A stretch of 64,000 bases of DNA from Batrachochytrium dendrobatidis JAM81. Lineage: Eukaryota > Chytridiomycota > Chytridiomycetes > Rhizophydiales. The translations under genes were made by a program, and so were the position numbers. The notes below the pieces were generated by a model. The model was given only the letters and a program-made list of their open reading frames with translations, did no database searches and was not told where the DNA came from. Location: NCBI RefSeq assembly GCF_000203795.2, contig NW_006281105.1:248001-312000 (forward strand), in the 5' to 3' direction. Shown here piece by piece: positions 34,421 to 47,308 of this stretch (positions are counted from its first letter, which is position 1; the number at the start of each line of letters is the position of its first letter).

Positions 34421-34664
34421 ACTTGCAAAGACGACTTTTTGTGATGAATCTACTTTTTGTTATTATGGATAGACAAATGAACAAAGTTTCCTATTGTGGA
34501 GTTTTAGATTTGAAATGGATAATGCCTTGATAAACTGTCAATATAAAGTTTAATAAAATGCGTATTCAGCCAAAACACTTGCAGTAGCCTTGGGGTGCAA
34601 TGTGCGTTTTCCACTATAGATGAATGGCAGTCTTCAATTTTTTTAAAATAAACTCACGCCCAAA

Positions 34665-36112
34665 TCAGACCTGACAAAAGGCCCGATACACAACAAACTC
34701 GTTGCTTCCATTGGGTAAAACGTACTTGACACTGACACCAGCACCGATGAAGAAAATGGACCCACAGGGTGCTTCCAGTACTACAGATCCAGCTTCAACT
34801 CTTCCTTTTCCACCTGTAACGATTGCAAGACTTGGTCCTTGGACACTCTCTCCCATCTCAACAACTTCCCCCTGTGCTTGACGGGTCATGCATACTTGTA
34901 CAACAGCGAATTCACTAATGGGTGGATCATAAAGTTTCGTGAATTGAGTATTAGGAACAGCTTCACCGTATAAAATCTGCGCATCGGCTGGTCCGTAGGA
35001 ATAAGTCAACATCGATACCAATGTATCCACATCTTTGAATTTGGGAGTAAGACCCGATCTCACAACGTTGTCACTTGTAGCCATACATTCCACACAGTCT
35101 ATAGTATTCAATTCAACGCATTGTGAGCATTCTATTATATCAAGGATAGTTTTGGCATCGAAGTTTGAAATAAAAACACGATCTGTCAAGATAGATATAG
35201 CCATTACCTCCAGATATATAAGCATGGGGCTCGTTGGCAGCAAGAAAGATGGCTTGACCAGGAACCATTGTAATATAATTCAACAGCAGTGTACAAAAGC
35301 ATCCGACATCTTGAGGAAACTGTTGATAGAGTCTACATATCAGACCAGGTAATGGATCCTCACCACCTTTTACCTTGTCCAATCTGTTCACGAGACGATC
35401 CAAATGCTCAGCAACTACTGCTGGATGGCATGTCATCAAGGCACTAAACAGTGACCGTAGAGCTTGCTTGTTTTTTACTACATCTGATCCAACTGTTGAT
35501 GTTCCAGCATGGCTGACTTGTGTCTTGAAAGTCTTGGTGGCTTCTACACCCACCACTGCAGCAAATTCCGGATAGGTTTCCAAAAACCCACTGATCTCAC
35601 CAAGGGGTCTAAACCCAACAAAAGCCTCAAAGGGTGTAATGGCCAATGCCATTTCAGGCTTATGGTTTGGGTCCTTGTAAATGTCAGGGAACTGCCTATG
35701 AAGGCTCTGAGCGAGAGATTTGTCAGGATGAGCTTGAATTGAAAGAGCCTTGCGGATACTCAGAACCTTGAAAAGGAAAGGAAGGTCGCCAGCATACAGT
35801 GAATGAATGGCTGGAGAGAGCGTTTCTTGAGTGAGAATCTGATGAAGTGGAATCTGCTCATCTACTAAAACCGATGGAGCGTTTGGATGGGTTCCCATCC
35901 ACAGCTGGATAGTCCAAAATAACATTAAACACCGCACCTTGTATTCATAAACAGTCATTGCTCAATAAACTTACTTCGGCGTATGGTTTAGTAGAATCAG
36001 TCTGGAATTCAGGTGTAGCAGCAGCAAGCTGAGCAACTGTGCTGTCCATACCTAATTTTCCCCAGTCATAGGACTGTGTCTTTCCAGCAATACGAACAAG
36101 TGAGTGGGTCAT
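34665..36112 (-). CDS. PMI: Mannose-6-phosphate isomerase (type I)
   Basis: Zinc enzyme converting fructose-6-phosphate to mannose-6-phosphate, the entry to GDP-mannose for glycosylation and cell-wall mannan. Exons 36112-35975, 35904-35208 and 35098-34665 give 422 residues, the normal length. Seen: GKTQSYDWGK near the start, LWMGTHPNAPS, the zinc motifs QAHPDKSLA and NHKPEMALA, NEPHAYISG, then ECMATSDNVVRSGLTPKFKD with the catalytic Arg. The second intron splits the Gly-Asp codon in YISGD. Start is the only in-frame ATG before the conserved region. Confidence 0.95.
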
Positions 36113-36186
36113 GACTGAAAAAACAGATAATACTCGAATGTGATGGTAAGTATAACGCCAGATCTGATGCTCATCAACCGCGTATA
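36113..36186. promoter_or_regulatory. PMI promoter interval cut short by repeat copy 2
   Basis: Only about 75 bp separate the PMI start codon from the edge of the 0.4 kb repeat, so any distal promoter of PMI lies in or beyond the repeat. Confidence 0.4.
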
Positions 36187-36585
36187 TCGACCATGTTACT
36201 GGATGATCATTATGACAACTCTTGTATTCAATCGTATTGACTGATACATGAAACCTTGCGGATCTGCAACCCATTCGTGACACAACTGTTGATTACTGTG
36301 GCTTGGCTGTCACTGTATGTGATGATTGTATTCTGGCTCAATGCATATTATTTAAGCTTTTGTCAGTATTGCGTGGAATTAAATGTGTTGGACTAGTCCA
36401 TCATGAACTTTGAATGGTACTGTTGATTAGTCAATACCATACTTGAACAAACATCATTCAAAACCAGTGTCTGCATAGAGTTGCAATACTACACAATGCA
36501 GGTCATACATACTTGGCATGTGTAGATGGATTGTATAGTCATTTTGGATACATTTCAGGTCATGAATCTGCTGGATATGAAAAAA
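36187..36585 (-). repeat. 0.4 kb dispersed repeat, copy 2
   Basis: Inverted twin of 18129-18524. Listed differences on the copy-1 strand include AATAACTAC versus AATGACTATAC, GGCCTG versus GACCTG, GGCATTG versus GGTATTG, GCCGCAG versus GCCACAG and TTGCATCACG versus TTGTGTCACG. Confidence 0.93.
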
Positions 36586-36789
36586 CATGTTCTGTACTGT
36601 ACCAGGTCAAACTTGGTTCATCACATTAATATTTGACCCTTTATATATAATGATTCCATGTATTGTTGGGTTGGTTTCAGATTGTTGTTGTATTATTGCT
36701 AGATGCTATTACAGCAGTCAAATCCAGTTGATGAATGGCTCAGGTTTTAAAATAGAAAATCTTGCCCAAGAATTTATAAAAACAGGATT

Positions 36790-37140
36790 ATGCTGAGCGT
36801 TAAAGCTCGATTTGGACTCAAGGTAATTCATCAACCTTGTATAATTCATACATACCGTCACTATACAGCTAACAGTCAATCGTATTTAAAAGTGTTTTAT
36901 TGGTGCAGGATTAGGACTTGGGATTGGTATGTCTATTCAGCAATTCCAATACGCAAAGCAACAAATGGATTTGGATCAAAAAAAGAATATTGCAGAAAGT
37001 GCTGCCAAAGCACAGGATATCTTGAATAGGTTTGTTGAAGACTATACTTTGCTATGCAATACTACTTTTATTGAATGTTGTTTTGCTAATATCATAACAG
37101 ACTTGAACAGCTTTCTAATAAAAATCAGTCATCGAGTTGA
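36790..37140 (+). CDS. Possible small three-exon protein
   Basis: Tentative. Blocks 36790-36822 (MLSVKARFGLK), 36909-37029 and 37101-37140 (ending LEQLSNKNQSSS) are each bounded by GT-AG sites. The middle block reads LGLGIGMSIQQFQYAKQQMD followed by a helical, charged stretch AAKAQDILNR. The first junction does not keep frame as written unless acceptor 36939 is used, which drops the Gly-rich part. If real, it would be a mitochondrial-type small protein of about 55-65 residues. A pseudogene is possible. Confidence 0.3.
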
Positions 37141-37433
37141 CATGCACCTTCAAGTTTCTGTCCTGGACTAGAAATGAGCTTTCAACACTTGCCATCTATT
37201 TCCACATAAACATGTATTTATAAGCTTGACTCGATTATTTCATCTGGTTTCAGTCGCTTGGGTGATATCAGTAAAGATTGTTTATTATAAGCATCAGGTA
37301 GGTTTAACAACGGTTTTGGACGATCCGGCAATACGATCGGCTGATCCAGCCTACCAATCATAATAGCATCTACAGGACATCAGAGTTAGACTAGATCAAG
37401 TGATAAAAACAAGCATGACTCTAAATCAGACAC
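37141..37433. other. Intergenic spacer
   Basis: About 290 bp between the tentative small gene and the 3' end of the DSC3-like gene. No other feature seen. Confidence 0.4.
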
Positions 37434-38526
37434 TTACAGTCGCAATGCACCAAACGAAAAGTTGATGATTAAACCAGTGATGATTCCTAAATAGTTGCAT
37501 GTCAATTAGTTCAATCAGTTAGTTTAACGACGCTTTGGATTGTATACCTAATTGTTGTTGTCGATTGTACATTCGAGCTTCCTTGATCCAGTATATTGCA
37601 AGAATCCCCATAAAGAATCCAACCATCAGTCCAATAAGCATGTCCGAGTGTGTTTCTATATGATCCACTTTTAGTGACTGAAACATTGAACAGATGCCTA
37701 ACAAGACATTCATGATATACCTAGAGTTTCTGGTGTCTGTCCAGCAATACCAGGATTGTCCATCCAATCTTCTTCTATATTTAATGAATCTTCCTGCAGT
37801 TCTATTACAAACCATATATTTAGAACAATACTACACGACTTGAATAAAGCTTAATAACGCTGATGATAGTTTTCAACTTTACCATCGGGATTATGACCTC
37901 GTAGTGCATGGAATTGTGTCCGTAGATCTTGAACCTCTTGTTCTGACATGCCTAATTCAACCATATAATATATTTGAAGATCGAGTCAGCATGTTATGCT
38001 TATACCCTGCAGTCACACAACTCGAACCTAGCTCAACCAGCCGATCGAATCCTTGTGCTCGTCTTGTCAGTTGCGGTTGCTAATCATCAGACAATCATCA
38101 GCTGCAAACACCATTTAAAATCCACTGGTGTGCCATGATACCTCGTTGATATTTTGTGGTGGTGTATCGGATATAGAGCAGTGAATAAACACTGGATTAG
38201 ATAATGCTGTAAGATCCAATGAGGCCAAGAGTGACTCTATTGTTTTATGGCTTTGCAGTATTCGTCCATGATGCAAGAGTCGAAGGTATTTCCCTTGAAG
38301 GGAAGGGTCTTGGTTTACCTATCAAATACTTTGGATTAGAATGACAACTTAGTATCGGGTTCTATCGAATTGATAGAATTGAACTTGCCAGTTGATGTCG
38401 AATGTCTTGGACTGTGGCTGGATGTGTAGGTGATAGAATCAATGGAACATCATCTCTGCCATCTGCAAAACGAACTTGTACAGTATATCGAGATGGATGA
38501 GTTGAAGGTGCATGTGTGAATGCCAT
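37434..38526 (-). CDS. DSC E3 ubiquitin ligase subunit 3-like protein (DUF2407)
   Basis: Membrane subunit of the Golgi/endosome DSC (Tul1-type) ubiquitin ligase, which in fungi processes SREBP and clears orphan membrane proteins. Multi-exon. The N-terminal exon (38526-38362 region) starts MAFTHAPSTHPSRYTVQVRF, a ubiquitin-like fold, and continues in QGKYLRLLHHGRILQ and SLDLTALSNPVFIHCSIS. Then the family block GFDRLVELGLSEQEVQDLR with FHALRG, EEDWMDNPGIAG, and a C-terminal double hairpin: HSDMLIGLMVGFFMGILAIYW, EARMYNRQQQLGI and GLIINFSFGALRL, stopping at 37434. All are DUF2407/DUF2407_C signatures. Exact splice sites in the middle were not all fixed. Confidence 0.85.
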
Positions 38527-38639
38527 GCTCAGTGGGCTGGAAGTGTAAAGGAAATCAGCAATACTAAACAGACTGAATGGCTTGCACTCGATGTAATCTA
38601 AACTTTTTAAACTCAACCGGCCGAAACAGTTTATTATAT

Positions 38640-41600
38640 TCACAACGCATCAAAGTTGATTGCATGCAAGATTCGTTTACGTTCCAGTTCATCTTCACGC
38701 TAATTAGTCAGGTTGCATTCGTTAGCTTTGAATACTATATATTGAATAACAGTTATTCATGGCATTCGTTTAAACATAACTCACCTTTTCTGCCCAATCA
38801 AAACCCCAGATTATTATGCAAAGTATTGTAATCGCTCCACAAAGCACGCCCATCAATCCTGCACTACTTGAACTCGGATTCATATACAACTCAAGCTTCC
38901 AATCTACTGGACTATGTCCGCTTCTAGCCGCTTCATAAGGAATGATCACCAGTTGCGAATTGGGAATCACACCTTGATATGCCGCGACATGTTCTTTGGT
39001 TCTTCTGGATACACCAACAAACAAATCTTCAATGTAGTTATTGGTACGACCAAGTCCAAAAAGGGTGTAAGGCGTATGAAGTGACATATATGCTGACTGG
39101 GGAAGCTGTGCGACCTGAGTTGCTCGACGTTCTCCTCTAGTATCTAAAACAGTATATTTGAATGTACCGCCAGCATAATTGACTCCATATGGCTAAGTTG
39201 ATCCAAAAGCAAGAAATATAGAGTTCAGCTACTGCACACAAACCCCATTTGTATCTTCAATTGTAACACTAGATAAAATAATTACCCTTGGATCTGGAAA
39301 TGGTTCGAGACCAGGACACCACTCATTACATACACCATTAAGAACTAACGCAATCAAGAGTTAGTATTTGCAATGCGTAACTTACAGTATAAGCAAATAA
39401 TTAATCACATACCAATTGCTTTGAGAAAAAATGCATCATTGTAGTAATTATTGATGAGTGAGATGGTTCGCATTCCCATATCGATGTTCCGTACTGTCAT
39501 GAAAATATCCAATGTCCCCTACAAATCAATATTATTCAAGAAACCTTGGTTATTTTTCAATATACAAGTATTTGTATATAAACAACATTTCTACCTACAT
39601 CTTCATCAATATCCATAAAAGTCAGACCAGACAGTATCATGTCTGGGTAACTCTTAAATACACCAACACCTTCGTACACGGATACAAACGATCGTGCTCC
39701 TGCGGCTGACGCTTCTGGCGTGCATCTATTGTCACATGGAACAGATCGAACTAGTCGAGAAGATATTTTAGATGCTGAAGTTTTCGACACACTTAAAAAA
39801 AGAATATCAGGATATCCATCATTGTTGTAGTCCCCTGCCGATTTACAAATCAAATATTATAAAAATGAGTAAATGTCTGGTATGTGTTGTAAAATATGGC
39901 AACAAAACTTACCAATTCGCAAAGGGATTGGCATGGTTCCTTTAAACGAAAGGTCGTTCAAATAAATATCTTCCAAAGGAAACAGTTCAGCAATGGGCAT
40001 GGAAACATATCTCTAAATCCAAAATCCGTTAAAATGAATGGTCATTTAAATATAAAAACTAGACAACCCAACGCGACGATTAAACAGCAACAGTTTCAAA
40101 ACCATAGGAATTACCGGAGATGTTGATGCAAAGCTAAACTTGAAGTCTGGGTCAGCCACACACAAGTTATGAGGATCTCTGCAGTTATCAAGAATGTCTC
40201 CGACACATAGTCCTATTTGCTGGTTGTAGGCTATATTGATTGTACAAGAACCAGAGTTGCATACAGGAAACACCATGTCTATTGTTCCATCGGCATCTAA
40301 AACATGTACAATTAGCGTTGGTTAGTCGTGATCCAATTGCAAACCATTGGTCAAATACAAAATATATTTTAAATTATTATTTTAGCCAACTAGTATACAC
40401 TAAAACATTGCAACTCACCCATATCGGCAAAAGATATTTGTCCAGAACCAACTGGAAGATCACCCGATCGTGCAAACTCGAATCCATTTTCTTTACTATT
40501 GATCCAAATCTGGTAGCCTTGACGACCAGACCCTTTATCGCATGTCAAGAACACGTCTGCATCATTACAGTAAACAATAGGCGTCTTAGATACATTTATT
40601 GATCGCATATCTAAATGGTAATGATATTATAAACTACTCACCAGGCAAACAATCGCCGTTTATATCAATAAATGCACTGGAATGAGGATGAGATAGTTGG
40701 CAACTGTTACCAGCAGGGGAATTTTGTGTAAAATTAGACGGCCGACTATGACATTGCAGTGCCAGCAATAAAGTGTCAATTAGCATCTTTGAGTATTTAA
40801 CCTTTTTCAAAATATACTCACATGTCAAATAAATTAGTAGTGGTGTTGAACGTCCATAGACTCAGATTATTGGGTTGATTATGAACATGACCCAAAAGAC
40901 TGGGATACATCTGTCCATCGTAGTCAATGACAAAAGGTTGTGCTGTTTCTGAAATTCCGCTGCCTGATTTGACGACGGCTGTAAATCAATTCCAAAAAAA
41001 CACAAGATAAGCTTGCAATCTCCACAGCTTCAATATCGTCTAAATGGTGTACTTACTTGAATTCAGTTTACCATTTCCCAAAAACAGCTGGAAATGCAAT
41101 TCTTTATCGCTAGTGCTCAATGGATCTTTCTGTCCAAATAAAATGAAATCGAGTTTTCCGTCATAATTAAAGTCGCCCGGAATGACGTTTGTGATTGAAA
41201 GTGGTTTACCATTTTGTAAAATACTAAACTTAGTAGTGGGTAATCGCACAAATTTTGTTTGGCCTAAAGCATTTAGAACAATTATATTAGATATATTTAG
41301 AATAGATGCGAGTCTAGCATATATAGTATTTTAGCATGCCTGGATTCCATAAATAAACCGATATTGAAGTTTGATCAGTGCTGAGGATAAATAGGTCCGT
41401 CCTAGTACACAGATATTTGAATAAGATGACAAGTTTGATACAGCTTGAGATCTAATATGGTATTGTCTAGGCAGGCCAAAAAACTAGCATATATCCATGG
41501 ATCAATAGAGTCAAACTACATACATCCTGTCTCCGTTAAAATCTCCAAATGCAGCAATCCGACCATTTGCTTCAGCCAAACCGGCATCAAATGAATGCAA

Positions 41601-41777
41601 GCCAGGAGTAGGAAACTTTGGCATTCTTGCCACAACAGTGGATGGAATGAACGTTGCAGCCCAGAATAACATCAGATATGTAATCCATGACGTTTTTAGT
41701 GGTTGATGTAAATTAAAAAGTGGGTTGTTATTATAGCTTATACGGTCACTCCCACAACACACTATTGTATTCCTCAT
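38640..41777 (-). CDS. ITFG1: T-cell immunomodulatory protein homolog (ITFG1/TIP), FG-GAP repeats
   Basis: Type I membrane protein with an extracellular beta-propeller. The ATG at 41775-41777 opens onto an N-terminal hydrophobic segment (SWITYLMLFWAATFIPSTVVA), then the family block LAEANGRIAAFGDFNGDR. Calcium-type FG-GAP motifs repeat: PGDFNYDGKLDFILFG, AFIDINGDCLPG, AGDYNNDGYPDILFLS and FMDIDEDVG. Near the end comes FGLGRTNNYIEDLFVGV, GVIPNSQLVIIPY, a membrane span (AGLMGVLCGAITILCIIIWGF) and a short cytosolic tail in a separate exon (38699-38640, REDELERKRILHAINFDAL), matching the human order. At least ten exons, many small. Human ITFG1 binds RUVBL1/2; its role in fungi is unknown. Confidence 0.9.
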
Positions 41778-42191
41778 GGTCAAACTAAATAGTTACGATA
41801 AAATCAATGTCAAAAATGAGTTTAATGATCACACCCTCAGGTACCACGATCTTGCAATCCATCGAATGAAGCGTATTGACATCAAAGAATATAGGTTCAA
41901 ATACAATGATAAAGGAATCTCAAGTATAGTAATAGAATGATTTGATCCTGTTTATTCCTTTGATTTTTTTGTTGGAATAAAATATTTTAAATAGTCGTGA
42001 ATAAACTACCAATTCAATGTATAATTTCATTACATGTCATTGTATGGCATTGTATGTCATTGTATCAAGTGCTGCACGCTATGACGATCCAACAGCAAGA
42101 ATAGACTCGAGTCTTGAGTTTGAATTCAATTGTTGAATTCAAGTCGCAATTTCTACGCACGCACTTTTTTGTCGTCAAATCAGACTTTGGA
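41778..42191. promoter_or_regulatory. Divergent interval ITFG1 / NDUFV2
   Basis: 414 bp between two start codons facing away from each other. It includes a short run TGTATGGCATTGTATGTCATTGTAT near 42040-42065, a degenerate tandem of about 10 bp. No other motif called. Confidence 0.5.
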
Positions 42192-43323
42192 ATGGTGTCG
42201 AGAGTCCTTGCTGGTATTGCTCGTGTTGCTTCCATAACAGCCGATGCTCTGATAAAGAGACCTGCTGTTTCAAGGACTGTTGGTTTCCGTTCATTTGGTT
42301 CCTCCTGTGCTGTTGCATCAGACAAGCTATTTGTGGTAAGAGCATGACATTGCAGTTGTAAAGAGTCGGGAAATCGTCAATGTGTCAAATGCACATCGAC
42401 TATCGAGACCATACCTGGCGTCCAATTGGTTCTGATAAAGTATGCATTTCTGGATTCCATCTCACATATGTATATAGCATCGCAATACCAAGGTCAACAA
42501 CCCTGACATTCCCTTTGAGTTCACTCCTGCTGAAATGAAGAGAGCACAGGAAATCATTGCCAAGTATCCAGCCCAGTATAAAAAAGGTGCAACCATGCCT
42601 CTTTTAGATCTTGCTCAGAGACAGCTTGGATGGGTCAGCATTTCTTCCATGAATTACATTGCCAAGTTGCTAGAGATGCCGCCTATGCGTGTTTATGAGG
42701 TTGCCACTTTTTACACCATGTATAACAGGTGGGCGATCTTGAGAAATGTGCTATAAGATTGCAATGGAGTATATTGAAGTGCAGTTTGCTATTCAATAGA
42801 TTCATGCTTGAGTTTTCAGCATGCCATATTAACTGTTTTTTAGAGATCCTGTTGGCAAATATTTCTTGCAGGTTTGCACTACTACGCCTTGTCAGCTATG
42901 TGGATCCGATGCGATCGTCAAGGCTGCTGAAGAAACTCTTGGCATCAAACTTGGCGAAACCACTAGCGACAACATGTTTACTTTGGTAGAGGTTGAATGT
43001 GCTGGTGCATGCGTCAATGCTCCCGTCATGGCTGTCAATGATGATTATTACGTATGTTGAGGCTTGTATAGTTTTTTGTAGATATTTGACTCCATTAGTT
43101 GACTCGGTTAAAAAAGTGTACTGATTTCATTAGCTGTTTCAATCAACTTTAGGAGGATCTGACAGTAGATGCTACTAAATCACTCCTAGAGTCTATTAAA
43201 AAAGGTACTGTTCCCAAACCTGGACCAGTTTCTGGACGTATGAACTGCGAGCCTCGCGCCGGATTAACTTCTCTCACAACCAAACCAACCGGTCCTGGAT
43301 TTGGAGTGCGTGCAGATCTGTAA
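42192..43323 (+). CDS. NDUFV2: NADH dehydrogenase flavoprotein 2, 24 kDa subunit
   Basis: Complex I matrix-arm subunit holding a [2Fe-2S] cluster. Exons: 42192-42335, 42493-42728, 42844-43051 and 43153-43323. The first exon encodes an Arg/Ala-rich mitochondrial presequence. Then [43 protein letters not shown], the cluster ligands [12 protein letters not shown] and [12 protein letters not shown], and [19 protein letters not shown] to the C-terminus [10 protein letters not shown]. The usual His-Arg-Asp-Thr segment before NNPD is not in these exons; a block at about 42393-42438 ([21 protein letters not shown] donor) may be an extra exon, but I could not find a good acceptor for it. Confidence 0.92.
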
Positions 43324-43625
43324 TTCAATTTTAAAGCATCAACACATTTACAATGCAACTGTCCGAGTCTACGTTGTGTTTAAACTGAGCTCATTCAAGT
43401 GGATTTGCTGTTTTTATTAAGAGGTAGAAACAAAATAAAGGTTTTTGTGGTTGCTTTACACTTGCTACTAGCATAATACTGGATGGGTAATGGCAAGTAG
43501 AGTCAATCCATTTGAACTTTTGGGCAAACGTGTTCATAAATATTTGAACAAAATGTCAAATTGGAATTAATTTTTTTTAAATTTCTCAGCCAACAGTTTT
43601 ATCGACTCGAATCAACTCTCGAGCA
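43324..43625. other. Intergenic spacer
   Basis: About 300 bp between NDUFV2 and PRMT5, both on the plus strand. No specific feature. Confidence 0.5.
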
Positions 43626-46600
43626 ATGTCGCCTACTGTTGGTCTAGAAATCCTTTGCAATGAAGATGCCGATGAACTGATGCAATATTCTCAAATGTAT
43701 GGATTCTCTTTTATGGTTCCACAGATCCTTAAATTCGGTTCGATCGCTTTGGATGATGCCAGCTATCCTCCGGCTTCTCTTGTCTATGATAAGCTAGTTC
43801 TCAATGGTCCAGGTGCGTGCTACATATCCAACTTTTTTAAATCCAGACATACACCTGTCGTGTGACAATCTTTACATTGACTTTCTGGATCTGGAATAGA
43901 CTGAATCTTGATTGCATTGCTATTTCAATAACTGAAACTATAAAATTCAATTTATCATTTTAATCAACATATTCGGCTTTGCTAGAACATGCGTCGTTTT
44001 CTATCGGATCTATTGCTCCATGGATGGATGTTGAATCTTCTGATTTGATGGCTGTCTCGCACTGCCAAACAATCATTCGTCAGCAGGTTCAGTGGGCATC
44101 GCACATTGGATTGTCTGGAGTCATATTTTACTGTCCAACCACTGGACCTATGATTAATTTCTCTCGCTGTCTTAATGAAGCAATTGGCATGCTCAACTAT
44201 TCTCAGGTGATTTTGCTATATTCATCGAATCTATTCACATCACTAATAATAAGCAGGAAAAGTCTAAGCTGAATCTACCTGGTTGTTTATTGGGTATAGG
44301 TTTTTATTCGTATACCCATATTCATTTCTGGAGATGACAACGAAGGATGGACTCGATGGAATACTGCTCGCATACTTGGTCGACATAATGTCAAGCTTGT
44401 TGTTGGTGGGTAATTGCTGGTGATTGGAGAGAGTTGGTATACTTTAAAAATCTAAATTTATTATCTTGAACTATAGCACTCGAAATTGGACATGAACTTC
44501 CAAGTCCAGAAGTGCTTGAAAAATGGCTGGCTGAACCAATACGACTTGCTATTTTACCAACCAATGCATTTATTACCAACAAAGGAGGATTTCCTGTACT
44601 AAGCAAGCGCCATCAGTCATTTATTCAGAAATTAATGGAGGTATTTCAATGTATTTTCATATATCCGTTTTAAAGTCATTTCAATTCAATGATACTCTAC
44701 CATATTGCTAATTTCAAGCCTGTTTTTACAATTCGATGTTTTACACTTTAGACGGATTGCAAATTTGTGATTTCTTCACCTTCAAATGACTCTTTACACA
44801 AAGCTGGTACACTTTCACTGTATCGCGAGTATATCGAGTTTTTGAATCGAAATTTGCCTGCTGGCGATGTTATCAACCAATTTTCTGCCGGATACCACGA
44901 GTAAGCCATGCACTTTCAGGTGTTTAAATGTGTAAGCAAATTCTAATCACTTTTCAATCCTATCGTCGCCATTAAAAAGCTATCTCCAAGCTCCTTTGCA
45001 GGTATATTTTTACTTTTTAGACGTATATATAGCGATTACTCATTCTTGTTTCTAAAAAGAAGTTGCTTTAATTGTGTTTTTAAATGTGGCATGCTTGTAC
45101 TTTTAACGGCAGCCTCTGATGGAAAACCTTGAATCTGCTACTTACGAGGTATTCGAAAAAGATCCCATCAAATATCAGCAATATGAAATGGTATGTTTGT
45201 GCATTGTCAAAAGTACCTGGTTGTGATGGCATGCTTAATTGATACGTCTCGTTTATCAACTTTTTTAATTTTGATTGGAAACAGGCTGTATACAGGGCAC
45301 TGATTGATCGGGTACCTGAAAATTCTGACATTATCTCGTAAGTTTTACTGAATTGGGCTGAAATCAAAAACATTGCATTGGAATGATATAACCACCAACA
45401 CAACTGTTCATGAATAATATCTAGTACAATTATGGTTGTTGGCGCAGGTCGAGGTCCACTGGTTGATCGATCTTTAAAAGCAGCTGCCGATGCTGGACGT
45501 AAAGTCAAACTCTATGCGGTGGAAAAGAATGCAAATGCTGTTGTTGGGTATGCTACACTTTGATCTGTATCATTATCAATGGTGCATGCTATTTGGCTGA
45601 CAATACATTCTCTGTTTAACCTGAATTCTAAAACAACTAGACTTCGCGCACGTAAAGCTGCTGTATGGGGGGATGCAGTTACTGTTGTGCATATTGATAT
45701 GCGCTACTGGAACCCCGAAGACAAGGTTTTTTTATTTGCTTTACATACCGTAGTTTAAATTGATTCACTGGATTTATATTAGATATCGGTATTTACTCGA
45801 GTTTATATTGATTTAGGCTGATATTCTTGTCAGCGAATTGCTTGGATCTTTTGGGGGTAAGTTTCAAAATTTTGACCAGATACGCTAGAGTTATTGAATC
45901 CATGGACAATATATTTTTCATAATCATTACTGACTGGGGTTCAACTGATTAGATAATGAATTGTCTCCCGAGTGCTTAGATGGGGCTCAAAGATTGATCA
46001 AGGGTAAGTACACGACATCTTTAAAGTTATACTTGGACTTGTTTGGTAGTTGCTGGTTTAAATGCATTTTTATCTTGATTTCACTAAAAATGTGTTAAAA
46101 TTTAGATGGTGGCATTTCCATTCCATCTCAGTACGTGTCCTACATTGCACCGCTGTCTTCTTCTAAACTTTTTACAGAGGCAGCTTCATTCAATGACGAA
46201 GAGCATATGGAGACACCCTATGTGGTCAAATTCAGATCAGTTTATGAGATTGCAGAATCTGTTCCGTTGTGGAAATTTGATCATCCTACGCCGTGCAATA
46301 TGCGTCCAATTGGTCATCCACAGTTTAATCTCCATAATTCACGCTATGGCTCGGCTTCATTTGATATATCACAAGATACAATGATGGTACACAGTGTATT
46401 GTATTTATGAGAATATTATGAGTAGATACTTATTTGAGAGTTTTTGATTTTTAGCATGGTATTGCTGGATACTTTGAATCTACCTTGTACAAGGATGTGA
46501 TGATTAGCATCCGTCCAAAAACTCACTCAGATGGCATGTTTTCTTGGTTCCCTCTATTTTTCCCCATCAAGGTAATACACTGGTTCATCCAACTTTTTTG

Positions 46601-46822
46601 GGTGGTTTGAGTTGCATGGGTTTAATCCATTTTCAATTTTAATAGATTCCCATTTTCCTACCAAAGGGATCGAGTGTGGAATTGCACTTTTGGCGACTAT
46701 CGAATACTCATAAAGTGTGGTACGAATGGTGTGTTATACCATGCATTAATGGCACACCAGTTATGGGTGAAGCATCCATGATTCACAACGTGGGCGGTAA
46801 ATCATTCTGGATTGGACTTTGA
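43626..46822 (+). CDS. PRMT5: Protein arginine N-methyltransferase 5
   Basis: Type II methyltransferase making symmetric dimethylarginine on Sm proteins and histones. Multi-exon, about 14 coding blocks from 43626 to the stop at 46820-46822. N-terminal TIM-barrel blocks: [59 protein letters not shown]. The catalytic Rossmann domain has [16 protein letters not shown] (SAM motif I), [18 protein letters not shown] and the double-Glu loop [15 protein letters not shown]. The beta-barrel ends with [18 protein letters not shown] and [10 protein letters not shown]. Each block meets GT-AG sites with frame kept. The active-site Phe typical of type II enzymes lies in a block I did not confirm. Confidence 0.93.
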
Positions 46823-47308
46823 TTCTGTATTTCCTGGCATGAAAATTACCTCGCATAACTGGTCACACTAGGCATGAGTAGAGAGATGAGGCAAAATGAA
46901 AAATATTGACAACCATCACCATCATGCTTTAAAACTATTCTAATGTCACAATCAGGTTGCTATTGCAGTATTTTGAAAACGAGAATTCTGCGTTTGTTGA
47001 CTGCAGGATGAGTTTAGATTAACGTGGACTATATATGAAATGCTGAAGATTGTATCAACCAGCCAGATTGTCGCCATGATACACGCAATGCAAACAATAG
47101 ATGATCTTGCCATTTGAGTCAGTAGACAATCTACCGATATTTACAAAAGCATCACCAAAGTATACTTTTGAACCAAACAACCGATCCCAGTAAGCTGGTG
47201 TATTCACATCTTTGTTTAAATGTATTTCATGCTGGTTCAATCTCCAATAGTGAAGCGCAACGACTACTTGACCAGTTTATTCCAAAACAAAACCATTACA
47301 AGAATATT
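46823..47308. other. Intergenic spacer between convergent genes
   Basis: About 490 bp between the 3' ends of PRMT5 and ATG10. It has to hold both polyadenylation regions; no signal is called. A 61-codon minus-strand frame has no support. Confidence 0.5.
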
